This document shows positions 18,738 to 29,816 of a stretch of 64,000 bases of DNA, piece by piece. The notes beneath the pieces are model-generated. The model made no database searches and had not been told where the DNA came from. It was given only the letters and a program-made list of their open reading frames with translations. The DNA comes from Salipaludibacillus agaradhaerens. Its GTDB lineage: Bacteria; Bacillota; Bacilli; Bacillales; Salisediminibacteriaceae. Each line of letters starts with the position of its first letter. Position 1 is the first letter of the stretch. The position numbers and the translations under genes are program-made. The DNA lies in the NCBI RefSeq assembly GCF_002019735.1, contig NZ_KV917378.1, positions 2,878,869 through 2,942,868 on the forward strand, given 5' to 3'.

Positions 18738-19280
18738 ATGATAAACCGTGTCGTTTTAGTGGGACGTTTAACGAAAGACCCTGAACTGCGGTACACTGCC
18801 AATGGCATTGCTGTCGCATCTTTTACTTTAGCTGTAAATCGCCCATTTTCTAACCAACAGGGAAATCGAGAAGCGGATTTTATTAACTGTGTGGTTTGGA
18901 GGAAGCAAGCCGAAAATGTCGCTAACTTCTTGAAAAAAGGAAGTCAAGCAGGTGTTGACGGCCGCATACAAACACGAAGTTTTGATAATAACGAAGGGCG
19001 TCGTGTTTTCATGACAGAAGTGGTGGCTGAAAGCGTTCAGTTCCTTGAGCCTCGTGGTTCAGGTGGATCTGGCGGGGGAGGCCAGTATGCAGGTGGCGGC
19101 TATGGTGAAAGCGACAACAGCGGTTATCAAAACACTCCAAACCAGGGCGGTTTTGGGCAAGGTAATCAAGGAAGCCAACCTAACCAAGGTGGTTATGGCG
19201 ATCAAGGGTCACAGAATGATGATCCATTTGCTGGAGACGGAAAACCAATTGACATTAATGATGATGACCTGCCGTTCTAA
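18738..19280 (+). CDS. ssb: Single-stranded DNA-binding protein
   Basis: SsbA of 180 aa. An OB-fold domain occupies about 1-105, followed by a Gly/Gln/Asn-rich linker. The conserved acidic tip D-I-N-D-D-D-L-P-F recruits replication and repair partners. Located between rpsF and rpsR as in most Firmicutes. Confidence 0.98.
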   Translation: MINRVVLVGRLTKDPELRYTANGIAVASFTLAVNRPFSNQQGNREADFINCVVWRKQAENVANFLKKGSQAGVDGRIQTRSFDNNEGRRVFMTEVVAESVQFLEPRGSGGSGGGGQYAGGGYGESDNSGYQNTPNQGGFGQGNQGSQPNQGGYGDQGSQNDDPFAGDGKPIDINDDDLPF

Positions 19281-19323
19281 TTAATGGCTAGATGGACATT
19301 TTTTAAAGAAGGAGGAATAACAC

Positions 19324-19551
19324 ATGGCACGTCGAGGTCGACCAAAGCGTCGTAAAGTTTGTTACTTCACAGTAAACAAAATTAAAAAAATCGATTATAA
19401 AGATTTAGACTTACTACGTAAGTTTATCTCTGAGCGAGGAAAAATTCTTCCACGCCGAGTGACTGGTACTTCAGCTAAGTATCAACGTCAATTAACTCGT
19501 GCTATCAAACGTGCACGAACAATGGCATTATTGCCTTTCGTTACCGAATAG
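19324..19551 (+). CDS. rpsR: 30S ribosomal protein S18
   Basis: Ribosomal protein bS18, 75 aa, rich in Arg/Lys, containing V-C-Y-F near the N-terminus and the conserved [13 protein letters not shown]. Preceded by AAGGAGGAA and followed by a strong terminator. Confidence 0.98.
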   Translation: MARRGRPKRRKVCYFTVNKIKKIDYKDLDLLRKFISERGKILPRRVTGTSAKYQRQLTRAIKRARTMALLPFVTE

Positions 19552-19562
19552 AGGTAGTTATA

Positions 19563-19599
19563 AATCACGACAGGGTTAATCACTCTGTCGTGATTTTTT
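19563..19599 (+). terminator. Terminator of the rpsF-ssb-rpsR operon
   Basis: AATCACGACAG / CTGTCGTGATT (11 bp, 11-nt loop) running into TTTTT. The 300-bp spacer after it holds only a small hairpin (CACTTCT / AGAAGTG near 19.77 kb) and a likely promoter region for yybS. Confidence 0.9.
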
Positions 19600-19904
19600 A
19601 TTACGGCTATATACAGCTACTGGGACGTAGGCTAGAGAATAGCTGACACTAATGTGAAAGTACTCAGTTAATTGAGAAAGCGATGTTTCATATTATTTGA
19701 TGTATGGGAATGGCGATTAAGAGTGTGACTTATGAGAGAATACTTAAACATGTCGGTGTCGCACTTCTCATAAAGAAGTGGGAGTAGGACCTTTTAGAAA
19801 TGGCATGCCGTAAAGTCATTCCAAATCTTGAGGATGTTGTTCATTAGCGTAGCATGGTAAAATAAAGGATATGCAAGCAGAAGAAAGTGAGATGAGGAAG
19901 GCTT

Positions 19905-20843
19905 ATGAAGAGTCAAAACGTCGTACGAGAGGGCGCTATATCTCTCGGAATATACATAGGAACGCTACTCATATCTTTGCTCGTTCCGTTAGTAGGATTA
20001 GTTACCTTTTTGTTTTTACCATTTCCTTTTATCTATTTTTCATATAAGTATGAATTAAGAGCCGGCGTGGTGCTGGGACTGTTATCGTTTTTGTTACTTG
20101 CTATTTTCTTTGGCCCGTTAGCACTCCCTATAACGTTATTATTTTCTGGAACAGGTATCGTGATTGGAGAATTATTTCGGAAAAAAGCAGGAGGATTCCC
20201 CGTTCTTCTTGGCGGTTCACTCAGCTTTATTGCTTCTATTGTTTTAATCTATATAGGAACAATTATGTTTTTGGGTGTTAATCCAGTGGAAGAATTACAA
20301 AGTACGATGTATGAGCAAGTCGACATCATATTAGAGATGCCGCTTATCGACGGGCAATCAGAAGAAGAAGCCCTGTCAGAAGCGGTGCATGATATTATTC
20401 AAGAAATCGGGGTTATTGCACCCTTTTTAATGATTATAATTGGAGTAGGTTGGGCGTTTGTTACTCAGTTAATCGCCTATTGGCTGTTAAGGAAGAAGGC
20501 ATATCCGGTGGTAGGGTTCCCGCCAGTTCGAGAGTGGGGTTTTCCTAAGTCATTTATATGGTATTATTTGATTACCTACCTTTTTATTATAATAGGGGTT
20601 ACAGAAGGAACTGCCATGTATACAGCTATAGCTAACTTGATGCCGATGCTTGAGCTGATTATGGTCATACAAGGGTTTGCGTTTATCTTTTTCTATACGA
20701 ATATGAAACGAATTAATCGTGTTTTACCCATTTTTTTAGTTATCCTTGGCGTCATTTTTCCGATTTTTCTTCATGTTGTAAGAATCTTAGGTATAATTGA
20801 TTTAGGCTTTGATTTAAGAAAAAGAATCAACCCGCAGAATTAG
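19905..20843 (+). CDS. yybS: DUF2232 membrane protein YybS
   Basis: Multi-pass membrane protein of 312 aa with about eight hydrophobic segments and a soluble loop near 125-165. Member of the YybS/DUF2232 family that precedes gdpP across Bacillales; function unknown, substrate-binding S-component-like folds have been suggested. gdpP starts 13 nt downstream. Confidence 0.9.
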   Translation: MKSQNVVREGAISLGIYIGTLLISLLVPLVGLVTFLFLPFPFIYFSYKYELRAGVVLGLLSFLLLAIFFGPLALPITLLFSGTGIVIGELFRKKAGGFPVLLGGSLSFIASIVLIYIGTIMFLGVNPVEELQSTMYEQVDIILEMPLIDGQSEEEALSEAVHDIIQEIGVIAPFLMIIIGVGWAFVTQLIAYWLLRKKAYPVVGFPPVREWGFPKSFIWYYLITYLFIIIGVTEGTAMYTAIANLMPMLELIMVIQGFAFIFFYTNMKRINRVLPIFLVILGVIFPIFLHVVRILGIIDLGFDLRKRINPQN

Positions 20844-20855
20844 GAGTTGTGAGGA

Positions 20856-22826
20856 ATGCCCAAATTTCTGTTAAGAAGATGGCATGGTTATCACGTCATG
20901 ACATTATTCAGTCTATTAGTGCTATTTATTGGGATTGTTATGTATTATCAATGGCATTTGGGACTGTTAGGAGTTGTCTGTGCAAGTATTGTCATTTTTT
21001 TAATGATGCGTGCTAGACAACAATTTGAAAAAGAATTGGGAGAGTATGTCTCCACGTTGTCCTACCGCGTAAACAAAGCGGGTGAAGAAGCCGTCACCAA
21101 ATTACCTATTGGTATTCTCCTTTATAATGAGGAGAGGCATATTCAATGGACAAATCCTTATTTAACTGAGTTGATGGAGCAAGAGCTTATTGGCGCACCT
21201 ATCTCTGTTTTTTCAAAAAAGTTAATGGAAGACGTAGATAGCGAAAAAAAGCTCTTCTTAACAAGTATCAGTGATGAAAATTACCGTGTTTTTCATGAGC
21301 CTGATGAGCGGCTATTGTATTTTATCAATGTGACAGAAGAGCAAGAGTTTAAGAATTTATTTGAGCGAGAGAAAACGGTTATCGGCTTGATTTACCTTGA
21401 TAACTATGATGAAGTGACACAAGGAATGGACGATCAAGTCCGCAGTAAACTATTATCTCATGTGACAGATGCGTTAAACCGATGGTCAAAAACTCATGAT
21501 ATTTTCATAAGAAGGACATCATCTGATCGTTTTATTGCGATTTTTAATGAAGAAGCTCTACAGGCTTTAGAGGAAAATCGATTTACGCTATTAGATGAAA
21601 TTCGAGAAAACACGGGTAAGGAAAAGGTGTCCTTAACGTTAAGTATCGGTATAGGCAGCGGTCAGTCATCGTTACGGGAATTAGGAAGCTTGGCGCAATC
21701 AAGCCTTGATTTAGCGCTAGGGCGTGGTGGTGACCAAGTTGCTATAAAAGAGAAGAATGGTAAAGTGCGCTTCTATGGTGGAAAATCTAATGCCATGGAG
21801 AAGCGGACAAGGGTTAGAGCTCGTGTCATTTCACATGCCATTCGTGATTTTGTAAAAGAAAGCGACAAAGTGTTTGTGATGGGTCATCGCAACCCAGATA
21901 TGGATGCCATTGGGGCGGCTATCGGCGTGTTGAAAATTGCTGAAGCAAGCGGAAAAGATGGATTTGTTGTTTTAGATCCTAATGATATCAACCAAACAGT
22001 CTATAAATTGTTAGAAGAAATAGAAGACCATGATGATTTATGGGCGCGATTTATTACACCAGAAGAAGCGAGAGAAGAAGCGACGGAGGATACGTTACTT
22101 GTCGTCGTGGATACACATAAGCCGTCGCTCGTTATCGAACCTAAATTGTTGGATAAAATTGACCGCAAAATTGTTATCGATCATCATCGTCGAGGTGAAG
22201 ACTTTATTGATGATGCTGTACTCGTATACATGGAGCCTTATGCCTCCTCCACGGCAGAGCTTGTGACAGAGCTATTGGAATATCAGCCGTCGCATCCAGA
22301 ATTAGGTGTACTAGAAGCGACAGCGTTGCTAGCTGGAATCATTGTGGACACGAAAAGCTTTGCGATTAGAACAGGGGCACGGACATTTGATGCAGCGTCA
22401 TATTTAAGAAGTAGAGGTGCCGATACTATTCTAGTTCAAAAATTGATGAAGGAAGATCTTGATCAATACGTTAGGCGTTCCAAGCTTGTGGAAAATGCGT
22501 ATATCTATTCAGGTGGTATGGCCATCGCCAAAGGCTCTCCTGAAGAGCCATACAATCAAATTCTTATTGCACAAGCTGCTGATACCCTCTTGACGATGAA
22601 TGATGTTGTAGCATCTTTCGTTATTTCTGAATTAACAGATGGACGAATTAGTATTAGTGCTAGATCGCTTGGTGATGTGAATGTTCAAGTGATTATGGAA
22701 ATGATGCAAGGGGGCGGCCATTTAACGAATGCCGCTACACAGCTTGATGAAGGTACAATTGAAGATGCTGAAGAACGATTAAAAGAAAAAATTGACGAGT
22801 ATTTCAAGGGAGGACAATCAACATGA
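20856..22826 (+). CDS. gdpP: Cyclic-di-AMP phosphodiesterase GdpP
   Basis: Membrane-anchored enzyme of 656 aa that hydrolyses c-di-AMP to pApA, affecting potassium and osmolyte uptake and cell-wall stress. There are two membrane segments (about 13-30 and 34-52), a heme-binding-type PAS domain (about 80-160) and a degenerate GGDEF domain (S-S-D-R-F at 222-226). The DHH/DHHA1 catalytic part carries HRNPDMD (344-350), DTH (419-421) and DHH (442-444). Overlaps rplI by 4 nt (ATGA). Confidence 0.97.
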   Translation: MPKFLLRRWHGYHVMTLFSLLVLFIGIVMYYQWHLGLLGVVCASIVIFLMMRARQQFEKELGEYVSTLSYRVNKAGEEAVTKLPIGILLYNEERHIQWTNPYLTELMEQELIGAPISVFSKKLMEDVDSEKKLFLTSISDENYRVFHEPDERLLYFINVTEEQEFKNLFEREKTVIGLIYLDNYDEVTQGMDDQVRSKLLSHVTDALNRWSKTHDIFIRRTSSDRFIAIFNEEALQALEENRFTLLDEIRENTGKEKVSLTLSIGIGSGQSSLRELGSLAQSSLDLALGRGGDQVAIKEKNGKVRFYGGKSNAMEKRTRVRARVISHAIRDFVKESDKVFVMGHRNPDMDAIGAAIGVLKIAEASGKDGFVVLDPNDINQTVYKLLEEIEDHDDLWARFITPEEAREEATEDTLLVVVDTHKPSLVIEPKLLDKIDRKIVIDHHRRGEDFIDDAVLVYMEPYASSTAELVTELLEYQPSHPELGVLEATALLAGIIVDTKSFAIRTGARTFDAASYLRSRGADTILVQKLMKEDLDQYVRRSKLVENAYIYSGGMAIAKGSPEEPYNQILIAQAADTLLTMNDVVASFVISELTDGRISISARSLGDVNVQVIMEMMQGGGHLTNAATQLDEGTIEDAEERLKEKIDEYFKGGQST

Positions 22827-23266
22827 AAGTCATCTTTTTGAAGGATGTAAAAGGAAAAGGAAAAAAAGGGGAAGTAAAAAATGTGTCAGAGGGATATGCA
22901 AGGAACTACCTTCTAAAAAACAACCTCGCTGTAGAAGCGAATAAAGGGAACATGAAGACACTAGAGAAGAAGCAAGAAAGTGCAGAGCGTCAAGCGGAAG
23001 AAGAATTAAATGAGGCTCAAGCATTTAAAGAAAAACTGGAAGACATGACAGTAGAATTAAAAGCAAAAGCTGGAGAGGGCGGGCGCTTGTTTGGAGCGGT
23101 AACGAACAAACAAATTGCTGAACGCTTGAAAAAAATGAACATGAAAGTTGATAAACGAAAAATTGAGATGGATGAACCTATTCGCTCATTAGGCTATACG
23201 AATGTGACGATAAAAGTCCATCCTAAAGTAACTGCCACGTTGAAAGTGCATGTAGCGGAAGAGTAA
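22823..23266 (+). CDS. rplI: 50S ribosomal protein L9
   Basis: bL9, 147 aa. The globular N-domain starts [13 protein letters not shown] and includes G-Y-A-R-N-Y-L. It is followed by the long connecting helix (about 45-75) and a C-domain. Coupled to gdpP by ATGA overlap and followed by dnaC after 30 nt. Confidence 0.98.
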   Translation: MKVIFLKDVKGKGKKGEVKNVSEGYARNYLLKNNLAVEANKGNMKTLEKKQESAERQAEEELNEAQAFKEKLEDMTVELKAKAGEGGRLFGAVTNKQIAERLKKMNMKVDKRKIEMDEPIRSLGYTNVTIKVHPKVTATLKVHVAEE

Positions 23267-23296
23267 TTTTTTCATGTGAAATGAGGGGAACACGTC

Positions 23297-24661
23297 ATGA
23301 CCGACTTCTTTGCCGACAGGACACCACCACAAAATATTGAAGCGGAACAGGCGGTGCTAGGAGCGATCTTTTTAGAAGATCAAGCTCTTATCACCGCCTC
23401 TGAACGTCTGATTCCGGAGGATTTCTACCGGGTTGCACACCAACGTATTTATTCGGTGATGCTTGAACTGTCCTCAAAAAGTGAACCTGTCGATCTTGTG
23501 ACAGTCACGTCAGAGCTTGAGACTAAGAACTGGCTTGAGGAAACCGGCGGCGTGTCTTATTTAAGTGATCTTGCCAATGCTGTACCAACAGCAGCGAATA
23601 TTAGTTATTACAGTCAAATCGTAGAAGAAAAATCTCTCTTGCGTAAGCTCATACGAGTGGCGACTAACATTGCAACAGAAGGTTATGCTGCAGACGAAGA
23701 TGTGGAAGCCATCTTAAGTGATGCAGAAAAAGCCATTTTAGAAGTAGCTCAAAAAAGAAGTGCCGGTGAATTTGCAGATATAAAAGATGTGCTTATAGAA
23801 GCATTTGACAAAATTGAAATGCTTCAGCATACAGCTGGAGAAGTAACAGGAATACCAACAGGTTTTACAGAACTTGATCGAATAACCGCTGGATTTCAAC
23901 GAAATGATCTCGTCATTGTAGCTGCTCGTCCATCTGTAGGGAAAACAGCCTTTGCTTTAAACATCTCACAAAATGTGGCGACTAAAACAGATGAAAATGT
24001 GGCTATTTTTAGTTTGGAGATGGGAGCTGACCAGCTCGTCATGAGGATGCTGTGTGCAGAAGGCAATATTGACGCTCAAAGGCTTCGTACCGGCCGTCTT
24101 GAAGACGAGGATTGGCAGCGGCTCACGATGGCAATGGGAAGCTTATCAAAAGCAGGCATTTATATAGATGATACACCAGGGATAAAAGTGAAAGATATTC
24201 GCGCTAAATGTCGTAAACTAAAAAAAGAGCGTGGACTTGGCATGATCATGATTGATTACTTACAGCTCATTCAAGGAGATTCACGTAGTGGCGAAGGCCG
24301 TCAACAGGAGGTCTCAGAAATATCCCGTGAGTTAAAAGGATTAGCGAGAGAACTGGAATTACCCGTTATTGCCTTATCCCAGCTTTCTCGTGGTGTGGAG
24401 TCTCGGCAGGACAAACGTCCGATGATGTCCGATATCCGGGAATCAGGAAGTATTGAGCAGGACGCCGATATCGTTGCTTTCTTATATCGAGACGACTATT
24501 ATGATCAAGAATCGGAAAATAAAGATATTATCGAAATAATTATAGCTAAACAACGTAACGGTCCTGTGGGAACAGTGGAACTCGCTTTCGTGAAGGAATA
24601 CAATAAATTTGTAAACTTGGAGCGTCGTTTTGATGAAGGTGATATGCCACCTGGGGCTTAA
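23297..24661 (+). CDS. dnaC: Replicative DNA helicase (DnaB type, DnaC in Bacillus)
   Basis: Hexameric 5'-3' helicase of the replisome, 454 aa, no intein. The N-terminal primase-interacting domain (about 10-150) is followed by the RecA-like core, with Walker A RPSVGKT at 211-217 and Walker B M-I-M-I-D-Y-L-Q near 315. The last gene of the yybS-gdpP-rplI-dnaC run, ended by a perfect hairpin. Confidence 0.97.
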   Translation: MTDFFADRTPPQNIEAEQAVLGAIFLEDQALITASERLIPEDFYRVAHQRIYSVMLELSSKSEPVDLVTVTSELETKNWLEETGGVSYLSDLANAVPTAANISYYSQIVEEKSLLRKLIRVATNIATEGYAADEDVEAILSDAEKAILEVAQKRSAGEFADIKDVLIEAFDKIEMLQHTAGEVTGIPTGFTELDRITAGFQRNDLVIVAARPSVGKTAFALNISQNVATKTDENVAIFSLEMGADQLVMRMLCAEGNIDAQRLRTGRLEDEDWQRLTMAMGSLSKAGIYIDDTPGIKVKDIRAKCRKLKKERGLGMIMIDYLQLIQGDSRSGEGRQQEVSEISRELKGLARELELPVIALSQLSRGVESRQDKRPMMSDIRESGSIEQDADIVAFLYRDDYYDQESENKDIIEIIIAKQRNGPVGTVELAFVKEYNKFVNLERRFDEGDMPPGA

Positions 24662-24675
24662 GATTTGAGGATAGA

Positions 24676-24722
24676 AAAGAGGGATTAACCTATTAGTCTA
24701 ATAGGTTAATCCCTCTTTATAT
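24676..24722 (+). terminator. Terminator after dnaC
   Basis: A perfect 20-bp stem (24676-24695 with 24699-24718) and a 3-nt loop, rich in A at the 5' arm and T at the 3' arm; works in both directions. Confidence 0.9.
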
Positions 24723-25220
24723 GGATACTAAAGGGCGTATCAAGATATTAACTCATGTGATAAATGTATGAACTTAAAAGCATACTGCTAGAAGAAGCGT
24801 TGAGATCATCTTCAACTCTTTGCTGTTTCTACATGGAAACTTGTTTAAACAATATTTCATCCCCGTTTTAACAAATATAATTGTTATTTTGGACATGCCT
24901 CTTAATTTTTAGAGAAGAATATAAGATCTACCTTTCCGTTTTGGCTGAAAGATAGGTCGTATGGCGGGTTTAATAGAACGTGGGCAATAAATATCAATGA
25001 CTTATGTCACAATTTAGACATGAGATTGCAACGATTTGTTCACAGTTAACACTGCTACTACAGTATAAATCACTATATAATAAAGTCATAAGAGAGTTAG
25101 TGATCACTAACTATTATTGTGAAATGTTGAACGTAGTGTATAGCTTGAGCAGGGTCTTATTCATTTTTAATCTGGTGATCTACTTACTTCTAAAAACTAA
25201 TTCCTAGGGAGGAAGACATT
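24723..25220. other. Spacer before the DoxX gene
   Basis: No gene supported; a 67-codon frame at 25004 has no RBS. It contains an imperfect stem (CTACCTTTC / GAAAGATAG, 24928-24955), a TATAAT-like element at 25076-25081 and the palindrome listed next. Confidence 0.5.
25095..25112. promoter_or_regulatory. Perfect 18-bp palindromic operator upstream of the DoxX gene
   Basis: AGTTAGTGATCACTAACT is an exact palindrome located 13 bp after a TATAAT sequence and about 110 bp before the doxX-like start. Position and symmetry indicate a dimeric repressor site (MarR/DUF24 type likely). The regulator is not identified. Confidence 0.6.
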
Positions 25221-25727
25221 ATGTTTATCGATTTCTTAAGAAATAACAAAATTGCAGCAGGGATATTAGCCGTCTTACGCGTGTATATTGGTTGGCAATG
25301 GTTAAGTGCCGGATGGGGGAAAATTACGGGTGAACCGTTTGATGCTAGTGGTTATTTAATGGGGGTTGTGAATAACGAAGCTGTTATTGAAACATACCCA
25401 ACATACCACGCTTTTATTGAAAACTTTGCATTACCGAACGCAGGGGTATTTAGTTTTATGGTCGCTTGGGGAGAGCTTCTAGTCGGTCTTGGTCTCGTAG
25501 TAGGTGTTTTAACAACTGCAGCTGTATTCTTCGGTATGACAATGAACTTTGCTTTCATGTTTGCTGGTACAGTGTCAAGTAATCCATGGTTAATCCTTTT
25601 ATCCATCTTTGTAATTGTAGCTGGTTATAATGCAGGACGTTATGGTGGAGATCGCTGGGTAATTCCTTACATCCGCACGGTAGTGTTTAAAAACAAATTC
25701 ACAAAACGTGAAGTACAGGCTGCATAA
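25221..25727 (+). CDS. DoxX family membrane protein
   Basis: Membrane protein of 168 aa with four hydrophobic segments. It has the DoxX signatures R-V-Y-I-G-W-Q-W-L-S-A-G-W-G-K and E-L-L-V-G-L-G-L-V-V-G. Members such as B. subtilis CatD are induced by quinones and thiol stress and are linked to membrane redox reactions. Monocistronic between two terminators; AGGGAGGAAG RBS. Confidence 0.9.
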   Translation: MFIDFLRNNKIAAGILAVLRVYIGWQWLSAGWGKITGEPFDASGYLMGVVNNEAVIETYPTYHAFIENFALPNAGVFSFMVAWGELLVGLGLVVGVLTTAAVFFGMTMNFAFMFAGTVSSNPWLILLSIFVIVAGYNAGRYGGDRWVIPYIRTVVFKNKFTKREVQAA

Positions 25728-25745
25728 ATTTATAAGATAATCATT

Positions 25746-25788
25746 GCACTCTCACTGTGTGAAATCTTAAACAGTGGGGGTGCTTTTA
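25746..25788 (+). terminator. Terminator after the DoxX gene
   Basis: GCACTCTCACTGT pairs with ACAGTGGGGGTGC (one mismatch and wobble pairs), followed by TTTTA. Confidence 0.75.
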
Positions 25789-25873
25789 TATGCAAAAAAA
25801 TAATTGTGCTTGCACATTATAAAAAAATATTAAGGGAGGTAAGCTATAGTATTAGACATCTAGAAAAAAATAA

Positions 25874-25912
25874 ACGAATAAAAAATTAAATTTAGTCGGC
25901 AATGTTCGGATT
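25874..25912. promoter_or_regulatory. PurBox pair (PurR operator) of purA
   Basis: GAAT (25876-25879) and GTTC (25904-25907) are separated by exactly 24 bp, matching the GAAC-N24-GTTC arrangement of PurR sites. The downstream half, AATGTTCGGATTA, fits the full PurBox in reverse orientation. It lies immediately upstream of the purA promoter, as expected for purine repression relieved by PRPP. Confidence 0.65.
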
Positions 25913-25916
25913 AACG

Positions 25917-25945
25917 TTGACTATCTGCGGGCATATTGGTAAAAT
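25917..25945 (+). promoter_or_regulatory. SigA-type promoter of purA
   Basis: TTGACT, 17-bp spacer, TAAAAT, about 65 bp upstream of the start codon. Confidence 0.75.
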
Positions 25946-25964
25946 AGCGGTGGTTACAAAGTGA

Positions 25965-27299
<1,335 letters not shown>

Positions 27300-27342
27300 T
27301 CTGTCAACATCTGTCAACGAAATAGCTTATCCCGTATAAAAT

Positions 27343-27388
27343 GAATCAAAGGGGTCTGCTTAAAATGAGCAAGACCCCTTGATTTATG
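27343..27388 (+). terminator. Terminator after purA
   Basis: AATCAAAGGGGTCTGCT pairs with AGCAAGACCCCTTGATT over most of its length; a short TTT follows. Some mismatch in the arms. Confidence 0.75.
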
Positions 27389-27450
27389 AGTAAGTTTCCG
27401 CTAAAGTAAGAGAGGCGTTAAAAAACGTATTATTATTTTTTAAAAAAGTA

Positions 27451-27479
27451 TTGTGTGATTACATAATTGGTGATAAGAT
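27451..27479 (+). promoter_or_regulatory. Promoter of the tRNA cluster
   Basis: TTGTGT, 17-bp spacer, TAAGAT, about 130 bp upstream of tRNA-Lys. Confidence 0.55.
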
Positions 27480-27608
27480 ATATCTTGTCGCTAAAACGTG
27501 ATCAGCATTCTAACAGGATATAAACGAAGCGTTCAAAGAAACAAAATGACTGAAGGCATGACTGTAAGGGTGATTGCCCTCAAGAAGACGTAGAGCGTCA
27601 AGAACTGC

Positions 27609-27684
27609 GAGCCATTAGCTCAGCTGGTAGAGCATCTGACTTTTAATCAGAGGGTCGGAGGTTCGAATCCTCCATGGCTCACCA
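27609..27684 (+). tRNA. tRNA-Lys (TTT)
   Basis: Complete cloverleaf: acceptor GAGCCAT/ATGGCTC, anticodon loop CTTTTAA, T-loop GTTCGAATC, encoded CCA. First of six tRNAs after purA, as in the B. subtilis trnY region. Confidence 0.97.
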
Positions 27685-27707
27685 TTTATGTAAGTATTAT
27701 ATCCGAT

Positions 27708-27782
27708 GGCCCGTTGGTCAAGTGGTTAAGACACCGCCCTTTCACGGCGGTAACACGGGTTCGAATCCCGTACGGGTCACCA
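27708..27782 (+). tRNA. tRNA-Glu (TTC)
   Basis: Acceptor GGCCCGT/ACGGGTC, anticodon loop CTTTCAC, T-loop GTTCGAATC, encoded CCA. Confidence 0.97.
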
Positions 27783-27797
27783 TAATTAAATTATCTA

Positions 27798-27826
27798 TTG
27801 ACTTAATCCAGGAAGTCACGTATAAT
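27798..27826 (+). promoter_or_regulatory. Internal promoter upstream of tRNA-fMet
   Basis: TTGACT, 17-bp spacer, TATAAT, located between tRNA-Glu and tRNA-fMet. Confidence 0.8.
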
Positions 27827-27892
27827 TTATCATGTTGCTTATCATAATATGATGAGTGGCCGAAAAGTAACAATTAGTTATAATATTATTGT

Positions 27893-27962
<70 letters not shown>

Positions 27963-27969
<7 letters not shown>

Positions 27970-28081
27970 ATTTAAGTTGTTGTTACTACGTCGAAAAATC
28001 TTCGAAGTAAAACAACATCAGTAGTACTGTAAAGTGCAACCAATTTGCTTTCGCTACTACGTCGAGTAACGACAAAGCAAA
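27963..28081 (+). repeat. Partial tandem duplication of the tRNA-fMet 3' end and its downstream hairpin
   Basis: GCAACCAATTT, the 3' tail of tRNA-fMet plus spacer, recurs at 28036-28046. In both places it is followed by a hairpin with CTACGTCGA in its 5' arm (27976-28017, with TTACT/AGTAA and CGAA/TTCG; and 28044-28081, with TTTGCTTT/AAAGCAAA). The second copy looks like the leftover of a deleted second tRNA gene. Confidence 0.55.
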
Positions 28082-28193
28082 ACGACTGTCAAATGAAAGA
28101 AGTTGGACAAGACAATAGAAAAGTTATTGTCATTTAACTCTTGTCATACTGTATTTTGTTTTTTGAATACATATATTCGGAGTTTTTTATTTT

Positions 28194-28269
28194 GGTCCCG
28201 TGGTGTAGCGGTTAACATGCCTGCCTGTCACGCAGGAGATCGCGGGTTCGATTCCCGTCGGGACCGCCA
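28194..28269 (+). tRNA. tRNA-Asp (GTC)
   Basis: Acceptor GGTCCCG/CGGGACC, anticodon loop CTGTCAC, T-loop GTTCGATTC, encoded CCA. Confidence 0.97.
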
Positions 28270-28335
28270 TTTAATTTACAATCTAGAATGGTTACACAAA
28301 GTAAACGAAAGAGGTTTACTTCACAAGCTTGATAA

Positions 28336-28411
<76 letters not shown>

Positions 28412-28415
28412 TTGT

Positions 28416-28491
<76 letters not shown>

Positions 28492-28502
28492 TTTAAAATG
28501 TG

Positions 28503-28533
28503 ATCCTATCCTTTTATTGGATGGGTTTTTTTG
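28503..28533 (+). terminator. Terminator of the tRNA cluster
   Basis: CCTATCC pairs with GGATGGG, followed by TTTTTTT. Confidence 0.85.
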
Positions 28534-28535
28534 TG

Positions 28536-29103
28536 CTTAAACATATCTAATCTATTATATGTGTTCATTTGTTAGTTGCATATTTCTTTCGGATAACATA
28601 ATGTAACATAATGAAGACAATGTCCTTACGTTTTAGAGGAAAATAGGCCTGTCTGATAACATATGGTAAAATAGCTGTGCTTTCACATTTTATAGGAACA
28701 AATGATTTAAAAAGTGGTACATGGATATCGATAATCGCAGAGAAAAGTGAAAATTGTAGAAAGATGAAGAGTACGAGATGAAGTATTATATTTATTTCCC
28801 CGGAAATAAACATTCGTTACAGGAATGAAAAAGTAGAACAATGTCGGATAACGTTTGAAGAAAGAAAAGCGATTCATACATGATTCGCTTGTTAGGAAGA
28901 TTCCCTGATATGCTTCTTTATATTAGAAGACGTTATAGGAGATAGGAAGGTCCTTAAGTCGACTACTGTCATGAGATCACTTAAAATAAAGAAGAGAATG
29001 GATTAACAAGATTCAACGGTCTTGGTTCAATAAGGTAATAGGACATGATTTTTTTATGTGGTAGAATAAAGAGAGTCACAGGCCGGGAAGGAGCTGGAAT
29101 GAG
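28536..29103. other. Spacer between the tRNA cluster and walR
   Basis: No supported gene. It contains a direct repeat TAACATAATG TAACATAATG (about 28597-28616), a small AAGCGA/TCGCTT hairpin near 28.87 kb, and presumably the walR promoter, which I could not place with confidence. Confidence 0.5.
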
Positions 29104-29814
29104 ATGGACAAATATAAAATACTAGTTGTGGATGATGAAAAACCAATTGCAGATATATTGAAGTTTGGATTAGAGAAGGATGGTTTTGACGTTGTATGTG
29201 TGTATGACGGTAATGAAGCGATTGAGAAGACAAAGGAGTATGTTCCTGATCTTATCTTATTAGATATTATGTTGCCGTATAAAGATGGTATGGAGGTGTG
29301 TCGAGAAGTAAGAAAAACATTCGATATGCCGATTATCATGCTGACAGCCAAGGACTCTGAGATAGATAAAGTACTCGGTCTTGAGCTAGGTGCTGATGAT
29401 TACGTGACAAAGCCGTTTAGTACAAGAGAGCTTGTAGCTAGGGTTAAAGCTAATTTGCGCCGAAGAAACCAAAGTAATCAAGATTCCGAAAATGAAAATA
29501 AAAATATTGAAATCGGACCGTTAGTCATTCAACCAGACGCTTACCTTGTCACGAAAAGAGGAGAAGCGATTGAGTTAACTCATCGTGAGTTCGAACTTAT
29601 TCATTATTTAGCCCGTCATATGGGACAGGTGATGACACGGGAACATTTGCTGCAAGCCGTCTGGGGATATGACTATTTTGGCGATGTGCGCACAGTGGAT
29701 GTGACCGTTCGACGATTAAGAGAAAAGGTGGAGGATAACCCGAGTAATCCATTATGGATTGTAACACGTCGGGGAGTAGGTTATTACCTACGACAGTCTG
29801 AGCAGGAGAGTTAA
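29104..29814 (+). CDS. walR: Cell-wall essential response regulator WalR (YycF)
   Basis: OmpR-family response regulator, 236 aa, essential in Bacillales, controlling autolysins and cell-wall metabolism. The receiver domain has D10/D11, phosphoacceptor D54 in L-L-D-I-M-L-P and the T-K-P-F lysine. The winged-helix DNA-binding domain ends [11 protein letters not shown]. walK starts 2 nt downstream. Confidence 0.97.
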   Translation: MDKYKILVVDDEKPIADILKFGLEKDGFDVVCVYDGNEAIEKTKEYVPDLILLDIMLPYKDGMEVCREVRKTFDMPIIMLTAKDSEIDKVLGLELGADDYVTKPFSTRELVARVKANLRRRNQSNQDSENENKNIEIGPLVIQPDAYLVTKRGEAIELTHREFELIHYLARHMGQVMTREHLLQAVWGYDYFGDVRTVDVTVRRLREKVEDNPSNPLWIVTRRGVGYYLRQSEQES

Positions 29815-29816
29815 GT

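Noticed and set aside
23268-23283. parS-like TTTTTCATGTGAAATG before dnaC
   Set aside because: Several mismatches to the parS consensus, including the central dinucleotide and both ends; unlikely to load Spo0J.
25004-25207. 67-codon frame before the DoxX gene
   Set aside because: It runs through the promoter and palindromic operator and lacks an RBS.
27480-27608. Possible rRNA operon remnant before tRNA-Lys
   Set aside because: The leader-like sequence suggested it, but no 16S, 23S or 5S segments could be recognised.
28597-28616. WalR box upstream of walR
   Set aside because: The TAACATAATG direct repeat gives TGTTAC-N4-TGTTAT on the minus strand, one base short of the N5 spacing of WalR sites.
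28565-28813. 82-codon minus-strand frame after the tRNA cluster
   Set aside because: No RBS, no homology seen; lies in AT-rich spacer upstream of walR.
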